30,170 nucleotides of DNA, taken from Flavobacteriia bacterium. Lineage in GTDB: Bacteria; Bacteroidota; Bacteroidia; Flavobacteriales_D; Crocinitomicaceae. The notes beneath the pieces were generated by a model. That model saw only the letters and a list, made by a program, of their open reading frames with translations. It made no database searches and was not told the DNA's origin. Each line of letters starts with the position of its first letter. Position 1 is the first letter of the stretch. The stretch spans positions 1-30,170 of the forward strand of contig RFSL01000001.1 of the NCBI GenBank assembly GCA_009923965.1. The letters are read 5' to 3'. The position numbers and the translations under genes were made by a program. Positions 8,216 through 15,918 of this stretch are shown one piece after another.

Positions 8216-9361
8216 TTACAAAAGTAAAGATTTGCTTTCATTCAAACGAAAAAGATTTTCAGCAATCGCATCTGCAAAAAGCAAGCCTTTTTTAGTTAAC
8301 AAAAAAACAGTTGATGTCTCCAAAATCTCCCCTCCCAAAATATAATTATTAATGCATTTTTCCTCTTCTTCAGAAAAACCACCAAGCAAACTTATTTTTT
8401 CTTTAGAAACGCCCCATTTTGTTCTTAATCCTATTAAAAAAAGTTCGTTCCATTGGTCTTCTTTGCTAAGTATTTCCTCTTCGTACCACGAATCATTTAA
8501 ACTAACATTTTTATAATATTTTGTATTATTAGAAATATTCCATCTTCGGTGTGTTCCGTCAAATGAATGAGCGGATGGACCAATGCCAAGAAAAGGAACT
8601 CCTTTCCAATAATTTGAATTGTGGTTTGAATACTGTTCATCTCTTGCGAAATTTGAAATTTCATATTGCTCATATCCATTTATCGCTAAGAATTCGATCA
8701 TCTCCTCAAATTGTGTACTTTGAACTTCATCATTTGCAGGAAGTATTTTTTTCTTTTTTACCTCTTGAAACAAGGCTGTTTTTGGTTCAATGGTAAGGCA
8801 GTAGGCAGAAATATGCGTAACATTTAGCGCAAGAACTGATTGTAAATGCTCCTTCCATTCCTTCGAACTTAAATTTGGAAGTCCATACATTATATCAACA
8901 CTAATATTCTTAAATCCATATGATTGCGCAAGTTTAACAGACTTTATCCCCTCGTCTACATTGTGAGAACGATTCATCCAAGTCAAATCACTTTCTTTAA
9001 ACGATTGTAATCCAATTGATAAACGATTTATTCCTTGTTCTTTCCAAAGAATTAAATTCTCTACTGAAATATCTTCAGGATTTGCCTCTAGCGTTATTTC
9101 GATACTCTGCCCAAGAATAAAGTTGTCTTTGACTGTGTTAATAATAAGCTCTATCTCAGATTTTAAAAGCAGACTTGGAGTTCCGCCGCCAAAATAAATT
9201 GTTTTAATCTTTTCAGAAATTTCATTCTTCCTAAGAATTAGTTCTTGAGATATGGCTTTTATTACCGCTTCTCTATAAACCTCAAAAGAGGTGGAAAAAT
9301 GAAAATCGCAATAAGAACAGCGCTGTTTACAAAAAGGAATGTGTATGTATATTCCAGCCAT
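8216..9361 (-). CDS. hemW: HemW, radical SAM haem chaperone-like protein
   Basis: A 381-residue radical SAM protein. The [4Fe-4S]/SAM motif is C11xxxC15xxC18 in IPFCKQRCSYCDFHF, followed by YFGGGTPS, LEANPE, RLSIGLQS and SVDIMYGLP, the series shared by HemW and HemN. The short N-terminus starting MAGIYIHIPFC, with no HemN extension, points to HemW. HemW binds haem and is thought to deliver it, rather than to oxidise coproporphyrinogen; older annotations call it oxygen-independent coproporphyrinogen oxidase. It lies 14 bp after the protease gene and 3 bp before the deaminase gene. Confidence 0.93.
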   Translation of the reverse strand: MAGIYIHIPFCKQRCSYCDFHFSTSFEVYREAVIKAISQELILRKNEISEKIKTIYFGGGTPSLLLKSEIELIINTVKDNFILGQSIEITLEANPEDISVENLILWKEQGINRLSIGLQSFKESDLTWMNRSHNVDEGIKSVKLAQSYGFKNISVDIMYGLPNLSSKEWKEHLQSVLALNVTHISAYCLTIEPKTALFQEVKKKKILPANDEVQSTQFEEMIEFLAINGYEQYEISNFARDEQYSNHNSNYWKGVPFLGIGPSAHSFDGTHRRWNISNNTKYYKNVSLNDSWYEEEILSKEDQWNELFLIGLRTKWGVSKEKISLLGGFSEEEEKCINNYILGGEILETSTVFLLTKKGLLFADAIAENLFRLNESKSLLL

Positions 9362-9375
9362 TCCCTACTTGAAAA

Positions 9376-11697
9376 TTATTGTTTAATAAAGCGCTTCAAA
9401 GCAGTTCTTCCGTTTGTTAAATCGACTTTTAACCAATAGGTGCCAATCGCTAGAGAAGAAATTTCTAATTCATGGGACTCAAATAATGCAGGTTCGCTGT
9501 AAATTAATTTTCCATAAATATCAACAATGCTAATTTGGTTTGCAGAAGAAGGTAAATTAATAAACAGCAAATCATTTGCTGGATTTGGAAAAACATTCAA
9601 CTCTTGATTTTCACTTTCTACTATTCCTATAGTGCTATCATTTTTAACAATTATTCCAAGTTCTGATCCAAATGCAGGGGCAGTAAGCGTATAAAAAATT
9701 GTATTATTGTGATTTGCCAAAGACAAGCTTCCATTTGCTTGGAAACCAGTTAAGCCATCTCCATAATAATCATAGATTTTAAAAGTATAGCAGTCTGAAA
9801 CAGAAATAGGAACATCCCAATTGTAAGTTGTATTATCTAAAAGAGGACTTGTAGGATCAGTTGGCCCAGGAGTAATACCTGTACCATAAGTCCCTGCAAA
9901 ACTTTCATTTCCTTGAAACCAAACTACCGTGCCATTGCTTGAAATTAACTCCATGTATGTTTCTGAAGAATAATTATCCGTTAGCAGTGTAACTTTGAGC
10001 AAATTTGAAGTTTGATTTTCAGTTGAAACAACAAATTGTAAGCTAGTCGAATTATTTGCTGCTAATTCATCAATTCCATTGTTTACCTGAGAAACACTAG
10101 CTGAAAAAGTATGATTTCCCGGCAATAATTGTACAGAAGGCAGGTTTATTACTTGTGTTTGAAATTGAGCTAAACTTCCATTCCAATTATAACTTTGCGC
10201 TGCCCCACCATCAATTGAATAGCTTACAATAGCTGAAATTAATGTTTGACTGCCACCATTAGAAATAGTGACATTTGGAATATAATTAGAACCACAAAGA
10301 GAAGTTTGTATGAAAGTAGAATTACTTAATCCAGCATCAAGCGTTATTGTTGGGGCATTTGATGGGTCATAGCCATCTATGAAACTTGCATTAGTGTTAT
10401 TTGGGTCTAACCAATATTTTAATTGTCCACTAGTAGTGCTTCCGGCAGGATTCCAAGAGACACTTACTTTCCCGTATTCATCTGATAACACTGATGCGCC
10501 ACATGCTGAAGCACCTCCATGTAATTGGCCAATTATTCTATGATTTCCATTATATAAAGGAGACCCTGAAGACCCGGGCTCAGTTACGCCAAGATCCCAA
10601 GTCTGAATTCCCCAATGACTATTTGCAGGATTTCCGCCAAAAGTTGTAGAAATTAAGGGATCGTTTTCTACAGCAATTTTTTTAATATCCCCTGAAGGAT
10701 GATGAATACAAACTGCTGATGGAGAAATTGTTTCAGTATTATCCCAACCAGAAAAGTAAGGAGTGTAAGCTGCTGGAACAGTACCATTTACTAAGCCTCC
10801 TGTGATTTCTACCAAACAAAAATCGGATGGTGTTCCTTGTGCTCTTAAAACAGCGCCAGATAATGATTGAAATGTGGGAGAAGTTGACGGATTTAAACAA
10901 GAAGTAGATTCCCATTGAAATCGAAAAATCCAAGTGGCAGGATTACTATAGCAATGATTAGCCGTTAAAACATAAGGTTTCCCGTCGTTTAAAGTATTAT
11001 TTATTAAGGCCCCAGTACAAAAACCGTTACTCCCTGAAACAAGCATAACAACGCTATTTCGTTGTTGTGTCCAAGCAGCTCCTTCGGGGCAATTAACATT
11101 AACATTACAGGCTCCAGAGCCACCAAAAGCTCTAAGTAAAAATTCATTTGGTGTTCGATAGCCATGCGTAACCGTACAAATATTTACATTTCCAATAGAA
11201 GACTCTTTAGGCACAAAATATTCAACAATTGTCATTTCTCCGGGCACTAATTCTGTTCCCAGTTCACCATTATATAGATGAGATGCTGTAAATTTTCCAA
11301 GAATAAAATCTTTGCTTGGATTATAGACATACAATTCATTTCCTGTAGGAATAGTAGTTTGAGAAAAAGTTAAATTAACCGTTAATGCATTTTTACAAAC
11401 AACAACAAGTTGCCAAATTCTATCTCCATTTGGTAAATTAATCCAAGTTCCAGAATTTGAGATGTTGATATTCGTATTATTATTAAATCCAAAGCGCCAA
11501 GGAGCGGTTCCCGAATTGTCAGTTAGGGAATCTTCAATCTTTAAGGCAGCTATATTCGGTTCATCAAAAACACGCTTATCGATTTTATTATAATCTAGCA
11601 CTTGTTTGTAGGTTTTAGGGATTCCTCCATCGCCTTGCTGAGAAAAGATCACTAAGCTTAAAAGTAAAAAAAACGATAGTAAAAAAGACTTTGTCAT
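9376..11697 (-). CDS. Secreted trypsin-fold serine protease (lysyl endopeptidase-like) with T9SS sorting domain
   Basis: A 773-residue secreted protease. The order is a signal peptide (residues 1-20, ...LVIFSQ), an N-terminal domain (about 25-190), a trypsin-fold catalytic domain (about 205-440), a beta-rich middle region (about 450-690) and a C-terminal type IX secretion sorting domain (about 700-773, LNVFPNPANDLLFI ... IVDIYGKLIY ... GTYWLKV). The triad appears intact: H248 in LTANHCY, D292 in SDFCLVEI and S377 in PGSSGSPLYNG. Paired cysteines near the catalytic His resemble lysyl endopeptidases such as Achromobacter protease I. The substrate preference is inferred, not visible. It lies 16 bp after the redoxin gene in the same run. 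Confidence 0.92.
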   Translation of the reverse strand: MTKSFLLSFFLLLSLVIFSQQGDGGIPKTYKQVLDYNKIDKRVFDEPNIAALKIEDSLTDNSGTAPWRFGFNNNTNINISNSGTWINLPNGDRIWQLVVVCKNALTVNLTFSQTTIPTGNELYVYNPSKDFILGKFTASHLYNGELGTELVPGEMTIVEYFVPKESSIGNVNICTVTHGYRTPNEFLLRAFGGSGACNVNVNCPEGAAWTQQRNSVVMLVSGSNGFCTGALINNTLNDGKPYVLTANHCYSNPATWIFRFQWESTSCLNPSTSPTFQSLSGAVLRAQGTPSDFCLVEITGGLVNGTVPAAYTPYFSGWDNTETISPSAVCIHHPSGDIKKIAVENDPLISTTFGGNPANSHWGIQTWDLGVTEPGSSGSPLYNGNHRIIGQLHGGASACGASVLSDEYGKVSVSWNPAGSTTSGQLKYWLDPNNTNASFIDGYDPSNAPTITLDAGLSNSTFIQTSLCGSNYIPNVTISNGGSQTLISAIVSYSIDGGAAQSYNWNGSLAQFQTQVINLPSVQLLPGNHTFSASVSQVNNGIDELAANNSTSLQFVVSTENQTSNLLKVTLLTDNYSSETYMELISSNGTVVWFQGNESFAGTYGTGITPGPTDPTSPLLDNTTYNWDVPISVSDCYTFKIYDYYGDGLTGFQANGSLSLANHNNTIFYTLTAPAFGSELGIIVKNDSTIGIVESENQELNVFPNPANDLLFINLPSSANQISIVDIYGKLIYSEPALFESHELEISSLAIGTYWLKVDLTNGRTALKRFIKQ

Positions 11698-11713
11698 TGT
11701 ATTACTTTAATTT

Positions 11714-12325
11714 TTATTTTGAGACTCTTTTAATACTACAACCCTTTGCTGCTGTAAAATTTGGTTTAACCTTTTTTCCATTTAATACTGATTGAATGGC
11801 CATGCTTAAATACTGCTCATCTTTCTTACGTTTATTGTCCCAGATATTATCAATAGATCCAGCATAAATCAACTTATTATTTTTATCAAAGAAAAAAACA
11901 TGCGGAGTTGTCTTTGCCTCCATTGCATTTGCCAATTCTGAATTCTCATCCATTAAATAAGGCATTTGATAAGACATCTTTTTTGCATGGGATTTCATTT
12001 CCTCAAAAGAATCTACTCCGGCTCTTTTTCCCTCGTTAGAATTTACTAAAACGAAACCAATATTTGCTTTTAAGGCCATATTATATAATGGATTATATTG
12101 ATTTTCCCAACCTGGAAAATCTTCTGTTCCTACAACAAATGGACAAGTGTTACAACTAAAGATAACTATCAATCCATTTTCTTTTTTAATGTCAGTTAAG
12201 GACATTGAGGATTCCTGCGTACAAGGAAAGACTTTATCCATTAAGGGGGCTGATGATTTTAATTTAATTTGTGAACTAGCAAACTGAGCGAGTAATATTA
12301 AGATTGAAAGAAGAAATGATTTCAT
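11714..12325 (-). CDS. Exported thioredoxin-like (redoxin) protein
   Basis: A 203-residue thioredoxin-fold protein with a signal peptide (about residues 1-19, ...AQFASSQ). The redox pair is C58-N-T-C61 in IFSCNTCPFV, followed by the VLVNSNEG strand and the cis-proline loop TTPHVFFFD. The CNTCP signature is common to a Bacteroidota redoxin subgroup related to AhpC/TlpA proteins. It probably acts in the periplasm; its partner is unknown. It is the first gene of the five-gene minus-strand run, and a TAATTTTG element lies 24 bp before the start. It could act on the disulfide-containing protease encoded next, but that is only inference from position. Confidence 0.85.
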   Translation of the reverse strand: MKSFLLSILILLAQFASSQIKLKSSAPLMDKVFPCTQESSMSLTDIKKENGLIVIFSCNTCPFVVGTEDFPGWENQYNPLYNMALKANIGFVLVNSNEGKRAGVDSFEEMKSHAKKMSYQMPYLMDENSELANAMEAKTTPHVFFFDKNNKLIYAGSIDNIWDNKRKKDEQYLSMAIQSVLNGKKVKPNFTAAKGCSIKRVSK

Positions 12326-12348
12326 TGTTAGAAAATTTAGTTGTAAGT

Positions 12349-12356
12349 CAAAATTA
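12349..12356 (-). promoter_or_regulatory. Putative -7 element for the redoxin-ctpA run
   Basis: On the minus strand, TAATTTTG (12356-12349) matches TAnnTTTG, 24 bp before the redoxin start. No TTG lies at the usual distance upstream, so support is partial. Confidence 0.4.
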
Positions 12357-12456
12357 GTTGTTTTTATTGAAAATTTCTAGTATTTTTTGATTTATTGAGA
12401 ACTTTTTTACCAACTAAATAAAGCAATTGAATCAGATTAATGTTCTGCGAATTTGA

Positions 12457-12464
12457 TATATTTG
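12457..12464 (+). promoter_or_regulatory. Putative -7 element before the ECF sigma gene
   Basis: TATATTTG matches TAnnTTTG and lies about 107 bp before the sigma gene start. The nearest TTG (12427-12429) is 27 bp upstream, longer than usual. The rest of the 245-bp gap between the divergent genes shows nothing else recognisable. Confidence 0.35.
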
Positions 12465-12570
12465 CTTTTAAAAATCAATTTTTTAACGGTTTTGAGCACT
12501 AGCTGAGTTTTATTATTAATTAAACTGTATGCAACTTCCTTTCCATTTAATTAGTCTATAATTACGAGTC

Positions 12571-13095
12571 ATGGATGATACTTCATTGGTAACCGAATGT
12601 TTGAAAGGAAATTCCAGAGCTCAAAAAGCGTTGTTTGACAAATTTGCTCCTAAGATGCTCTCAGTTTGTTTGAGGTACATGAAAAATATCGAAAAAGCAG
12701 AAGATGCTCTTCAAGACGGATTTATTAAGGTTTTTGTTAATCTTTTAAATTATAACAATAGTGGAGTTTTAGAGGGATGGATTAGAAGAATAATAGTAAA
12801 TACCTGCTTAGATGAATTAAAAAAAAATAAAAAACTACTTCTAAATGTTAGCGTTGAGGAAGTAGAATATAAATTAGAAAGCAATGATTTTGTTCAAGAA
12901 CAAATGATGGCAGATGATTTAATGAAGTTAATACAAGATATGCCCGCAGGATATAGAGTTATTTTTAACATGTTTGCGATTGAAGGATATGCGCACCAAG
13001 AGATTGCTACTCAGCTGGGAATTTCAGAAAGCACATCAAAATCACAATATTTGAGAGCTAGAGCATATTTAAAAAACAGAATAGATAAAAGATAA
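12571..13095 (+). CDS. ECF-type RNA polymerase sigma factor (sigma-70 family)
   Basis: A 174-residue ECF sigma factor. Region 2 (about residues 18-85) shows ALFDKFAPKMLSVCLRYM, the AEDALQDGFIKVFVNL block and WIRRIIVNTCLDELKK. Region 4 (about 112-170) has the promoter-binding helix-turn-helix EGYAHQEIATQLGISESTSKSQ. Regions 1 and 3 are absent, as usual for ECF factors. Its stop overlaps the next start by one base (TAATG at 13093-13097), so it is translationally coupled to the membrane protein with a CHU_C-like end, a likely partner or anti-sigma factor (inference). Target genes cannot be named from sequence. Confidence 0.94.
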   Translation: MDDTSLVTECLKGNSRAQKALFDKFAPKMLSVCLRYMKNIEKAEDALQDGFIKVFVNLLNYNNSGVLEGWIRRIIVNTCLDELKKNKKLLLNVSVEEVEYKLESNDFVQEQMMADDLMKLIQDMPAGYRVIFNMFAIEGYAHQEIATQLGISESTSKSQYLRARAYLKNRIDKR

Positions 13096-13910
13096 TGATA
13101 GAAAAAGATTACATAAAAGAGTTATTTCAGGATAAACTTACTTCTCACGAAGTTCCTGTTCGAGCTGATCTATGGACTTCTGTTTCATCTTCTATTGGAG
13201 GAAGTTCAGTAGCAGCTTCATCTATGTCTATTGCAACAAAAATAATTATTGCGGCAAGTGTTTCTGCAGTCGCACTTGTTACTTTTTATTTAGTAAACGA
13301 TAAAAATCCGGACCCAAAACCTATTAAAAAAGAGAACCCGCAAGAGCAAAGAATTAGTACTGTTGATTCGCTTAAAATAGAAAAAGAAGAAGAAAAACTC
13401 CTTCCAGAACAACTAGAGCAGCGTGTTGACTGCGCGTATGATTTTTCAACACCTGAAAATGAGTCTGATTTAAATTCGGAATTTCAACAAAGCAACAAAA
13501 TTGATATAAATAAAGAAATTGTTACAGAGAAAGGTCCACAAAAAATAGAGCAACAAGACCCTATTATTCGAAATAACACCACTTCAACAAGCGAAATAGT
13601 AGCTAAACCCGAGATCAAAACAAAAGAGCTAGAATCAACTGTTCTTTTACCAAATATTTTCACGCCAAATGGCGATGGTAAAAATGATTTCTTAAGCATC
13701 AAAATTGGTGAAGTGACAGAATTCTCTGTTGTAATTTTAAATCAAGCAAATAAAGTAATCTTCACCTCCAATGATCCAAATTTTTCATGGGATGGACTCG
13801 CAACAAATGGTGAGCTTTCTCCAGCAGGGACTTATGTTTATTATATCAGTGCTAAAGATTTAAATGGCAAACTGCTAACAAAATATAGCAGCTTAACTAT
13901 AAGTTATTAA
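13095..13910 (+). CDS. Anti-sigma-like membrane protein with C-terminal CHU_C-like (gliding motility-associated) domain
   Basis: A 271-residue protein without a signal peptide. Residues 1-45 (DYIKELFQDKLTSHEVPVRADLW...) resemble the short cytoplasmic heads of Bacteroidota proteins encoded beside ECF sigma factors. One membrane segment follows (about 47-67, IIIAASVSAVALVTFYLV). Residues 70-180 are charged and low in complexity. The end (about 181-271) reads LPNIFTPNGDGKNDFL ... FSWDGLATNGELSPAGTYVYYI, the gliding motility-associated/CHU_C pattern found on type-B T9SS cargo. Topology puts that domain in the periplasm. Being translationally coupled to the sigma gene suggests an anti-sigma factor that senses the envelope (inference). 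Confidence 0.83.
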   Translation: MIEKDYIKELFQDKLTSHEVPVRADLWTSVSSSIGGSSVAASSMSIATKIIIAASVSAVALVTFYLVNDKNPDPKPIKKENPQEQRISTVDSLKIEKEEEKLLPEQLEQRVDCAYDFSTPENESDLNSEFQQSNKIDINKEIVTEKGPQKIEQQDPIIRNNTTSTSEIVAKPEIKTKELESTVLLPNIFTPNGDGKNDFLSIKIGEVTEFSVVILNQANKVIFTSNDPNFSWDGLATNGELSPAGTYVYYISAKDLNGKLLTKYSSLTISY

Positions 13911-13927
13911 ACTAACTTATTCTTTTC
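13899..13927 (+). terminator. Probable terminator after the sigma/CHU_C pair
   Basis: A perfect 8-bp inverted repeat, ATAAGTTA (13899-13906) and TAACTTAT (13913-13920), spans the stop codon and is followed by TCTTTTC. The stem has only one G-C pair, so it would be a weak terminator. Confidence 0.45.
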
Positions 13928-14008
13928 CCATATTTGTATTTAAGAAAGGCATCAGGGTTACTTACTTTAGACTTTATTATTTTATCTTTCAAAAATAGTT
14001 TTTCAAGA

Positions 14009-14908
14009 ATGATTTCGTCTCCAAACACCATCTTATTTTTAGTAAATCCTTTTGCTGGAAAAGGTAAAGCTATGTTAATAGCAAAAAAAACTATTGACAT
14101 AATACGGCAAAACGGCTATGAAACCGAATTGTTTGAAGGAAAAAATAAAGAGGATTTTTTAAATTTCACGACTATTTATGAAATAAATAAAATTCAGAAA
14201 ATTGCCGTTTTTGGAGGCGATGGTACAATGCACGATATAGTTAATGCGCTTATGCTAAAGTCAGAATGGCTTTCTAAACCACTTATGCTTTTCCCTTGTG
14301 GTACTGGTAACGCATTTTGTCACGATCTCGATTGTTTAAGTGTTGAAAAAGCGACACAACGCTTACTAAATGGGAAAGAAATGCTGGTTGATTTAGCTGA
14401 AATTAAAATGAGGGAAAATAGCATGTGGGCTTTTAACATTGTTGGTTGTGGACTTGTATCTCACATTAATACTTTAGCTGAAAAAATGCGTTATTTTGGG
14501 CCTGCAAGGTATAATATTGCAACGATTATGAAAATAATTTCACCCCCAGTATTAAAAGCTAAAATTTCTTTCAATGGAGAAATTTTTGCTAAAGATTATT
14601 GTTTTCTTTTAGCTTGTAACACCAGATTTACAGGAAAAGGAATGAAGATGGCACCTTTAGCAAAATTAAATGATGGACTAATTGATTTTTTAATTGTAGA
14701 AAAGACAACTCGATTGAAGCTATTAATGCTTTTCCCTAAAATATTTAGTGGAAAACATTTAAATAGTCCTTATTTGAGATATGTTCAAACAAATCACATA
14801 AAAATCGAAACTCAATATCCCGAAATAGTTAATATAGATGGCGAAATAAAGGGAAATACCTCTCTTGAAATAATAGTACACAAACAAAAACTAAAAGTAA
14901 TTTGCTAG
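14009..14908 (+). CDS. Diacylglycerol kinase family lipid kinase (YegS/DagK-like)
   Basis: A 299-residue member of the DAGK catalytic family, which phosphorylates lipids such as diacylglycerol. Visible are the first strand LFLVNPFAGKGKA (about residues 9-21), the nucleotide loop GGDGTMHD (69-76), the FPCGTGNAFCHDL block and a late MKMAPLAKLNDGLIDFLIVE stretch typical of YegS. I start at ATG 14009 because the core strand follows at once; a longer TTG frame from 13934 adds 25 residues without family character. The last 17 codons and the stop lie in a 64-bp sequence repeated perfectly at 15919-15982. The exact substrate is unknown. Confidence 0.88.
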   Translation: MISSPNTILFLVNPFAGKGKAMLIAKKTIDIIRQNGYETELFEGKNKEDFLNFTTIYEINKIQKIAVFGGDGTMHDIVNALMLKSEWLSKPLMLFPCGTGNAFCHDLDCLSVEKATQRLLNGKEMLVDLAEIKMRENSMWAFNIVGCGLVSHINTLAEKMRYFGPARYNIATIMKIISPPVLKAKISFNGEIFAKDYCFLLACNTRFTGKGMKMAPLAKLNDGLIDFLIVEKTTRLKLLMLFPKIFSGKHLNSPYLRYVQTNHIKIETQYPEIVNIDGEIKGNTSLEIIVHKQKLKVIC

Positions 14909-14916
14909 TTCAAAGC
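14853..14916 (+). repeat. 64-bp direct repeat, copy 1 (lipid kinase 3' end)
   Basis: Positions 14853-14916 are identical, base for base, to 15919-15982 (offset 1066 bp); the flanking bases differ on both sides. This copy covers the last 17 codons and the stop (14906-14908) of the lipid kinase gene plus 8 bp downstream. The two copies bound the HEPN/MNT cassette. Confidence 0.97.
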
Positions 14917-15229
14917 ACTTGAAAAATCTATTAATACCGACGATGACACATAATGTCATATTAAAATCAAAAGAATATCATGTCGTCATAATACCAATAA
15001 GAATTTTGTATGCGATATATTGTATGGTAATTGGTACAACAAACTAATGGAAGAATCATCAAATTGGTAAAAACAGACGATGCTGGGCCTACTTTTCAAG
15101 GGAAGAAATTGAAAAACTAGAAAGTAAATGTTCATTACGATTACAAAATAGCGATGTCAGACAAATACGGAAAACCGAAAGTAAGAGGGTTTAAGAGTGC
15201 CGTTTATATTGAAAATTTGACTAACTATT
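14917..15229. other. Gene-free stretch inside the cassette; possible decayed coding sequence
   Basis: This 313-bp stretch lies between copy 1 of the repeat and the hepT stop. On the plus strand, 15060-15118 and 15121-15229 each hold short protein-like frames (for example MSDKYGKPKVRGF from 15154) broken by stops and in different frames. That could be the remains of a gene lost during cassette history, but I cannot assign it to a family. No recombinase, tRNA or transposase remnant is recognisable. Inverted repeats lie at its left end. Confidence 0.45.
14943..14989. repeat. Inverted repeats at the left end of the cassette
   Basis: ATGACA (14943-14948) pairs with TGTCAT (14954-14959) across a 5-nt loop. 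The same left arm, extended to 14954, also nearly matches the reverse complement of ATCATGTCGTCAT (14977-14989) with one bulge and one mismatch. Two alternative stem-loops are therefore possible. Function unknown; they could be a recombination or folding signal of the cassette. Confidence 0.5.
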
Positions 15230-15574
15230 TTACTCTTCGATTAATTGCTTTATTCTTAGTTTATTTTCAGGCAAATAATTAAGCGCAATATCCCAAATAA
15301 TATCATAATCAACGCCGAAATATTCATGTGAAACTTTATTTCTCAATAAATACATTTCGCTCCAAGGCAAATCCGAATGAATAGTTTTAAAGTCTTCCGG
15401 TAAATTTTTAGCTGCTTCTCCAATGATTTCAAAATTTCGAATAACAGCATCAACTGTTTTGTAATCTTGTTTGAACTTAATAAAAGTGTACCCTTCAATA
15501 TATTCAGCAATACGATCCATTACAAGATGTATATCTTCTAAATACATTTTGAATGAACGATTTTCTTTTTTCAT
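15230..15574 (-). CDS. hepT: HepT-like HEPN-domain ribonuclease toxin (DUF86)
   Basis: A 114-residue all-alpha HEPN protein of the DUF86/HepT family. The catalytic RNase motif RX4HXY is complete: R78-NKVS-H83-E-Y85 in LRNKVSHEYFG. In characterised HepT/MntA (type VII) systems this protein is the RNA-cleaving toxin, and the partner nucleotidyltransferase AMPylates the motif tyrosine (here Y85) to silence it. Earlier blocks RIAEYIEGYTF and RNFEIIGEAAKNLPEDF are typical of the family. Its start overlaps the mntA stop by one base (TAATG at 15574), so antitoxin and toxin are translationally coupled, antitoxin first. It lies within the 64-bp repeat-bounded cassette. Confidence 0.93.
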   Translation of the reverse strand: MKKENRSFKMYLEDIHLVMDRIAEYIEGYTFIKFKQDYKTVDAVIRNFEIIGEAAKNLPEDFKTIHSDLPWSEMYLLRNKVSHEYFGVDYDIIWDIALNYLPENKLRIKQLIEE

Positions 15575-15864
15575 TAAACAAAACTAACCTGTTTTAAAAT
15601 CTGACTTTTAAGTTGTTCTTTTAGTGCGTTTTGTGTCACTAAATCTATTTTCTTTTTAAAAACAGATTCAAGAAAAAATTCAAGTGAAAAAAATTTCCAA
15701 CCAATAGGGTGATCCAAAACAACTAAAATATCAATATCACTTTCTTCCGTATTTGAAGAATCAGCATACGAACCAAATAAACCTATTTCTAAAACAGCAT
15801 ACTCTTCTCTAAGCATAGGTTTTAGCTCAATTAATTTTGCTAATATGTCAGCTTTTGAAATCAT
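15574..15864 (-). CDS. mntA: MntA-like minimal nucleotidyltransferase antitoxin
   Basis: A 96-residue minimal nucleotidyltransferase, cognate antitoxin of the HepT toxin that follows. The catalytic signature GSX10DXD is exact: G31-S32 in GLFGSYAD, then D43 and D45 in SDIDILVV. In the known type VII systems the enzyme transfers AMP groups from ATP onto the toxin's tyrosine. I start at ATG 15864, because the family begins just before KADILAKLIELK; a longer frame from 15912 adds 16 residues without family character. A TATATTTG promoter element ends 4 bp before this ATG, which would rule out the longer start. Confidence 0.91.
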   Translation of the reverse strand: MISKADILAKLIELKPMLREEYAVLEIGLFGSYADSSNTEESDIDILVVLDHPIGWKFFSLEFFLESVFKKKIDLVTQNALKEQLKSQILKQVSFV

Positions 15865-15868
15865 TCTA

Positions 15869-15876
15869 CAAATATA
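15869..15876 (-). promoter_or_regulatory. Putative -7 element of the mntA-hepT operon
   Basis: On the minus strand, TATATTTG (15876-15869), matching TAnnTTTG, is followed by TAGA and then the mntA ATG. Transcription would begin at or next to the start codon, giving a leaderless mRNA. No -33 TTG at normal spacing is visible. Confidence 0.45.
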
Positions 15877-15918
15877 GTGATTCTTCAAGAAAAAATTCTT
15901 CCTAATCAGCATCGGATA

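Noticed and set aside
13934..14008. Longer lipid kinase frame starting at TTG 13934
   Set aside because: It adds 25 residues without family character before the first conserved strand; ATG 14009 fits better.
13912..14100. Minus-strand 62-codon frame opposite the lipid kinase start
   Set aside because: It is antisense to a clear gene and has no domain or start signal.
15121..15282. Plus-strand open frame running into hepT
   Set aside because: Its only ATG is at 15154, it gives just 43 codons and overlaps the hepT end in antisense, so it is noted only as possible decayed sequence.
15865..15912. Longer MntA frame starting at 15912
   Set aside because: The extra 16 residues lack family character and the promoter element at 15869-15876 lies inside them.
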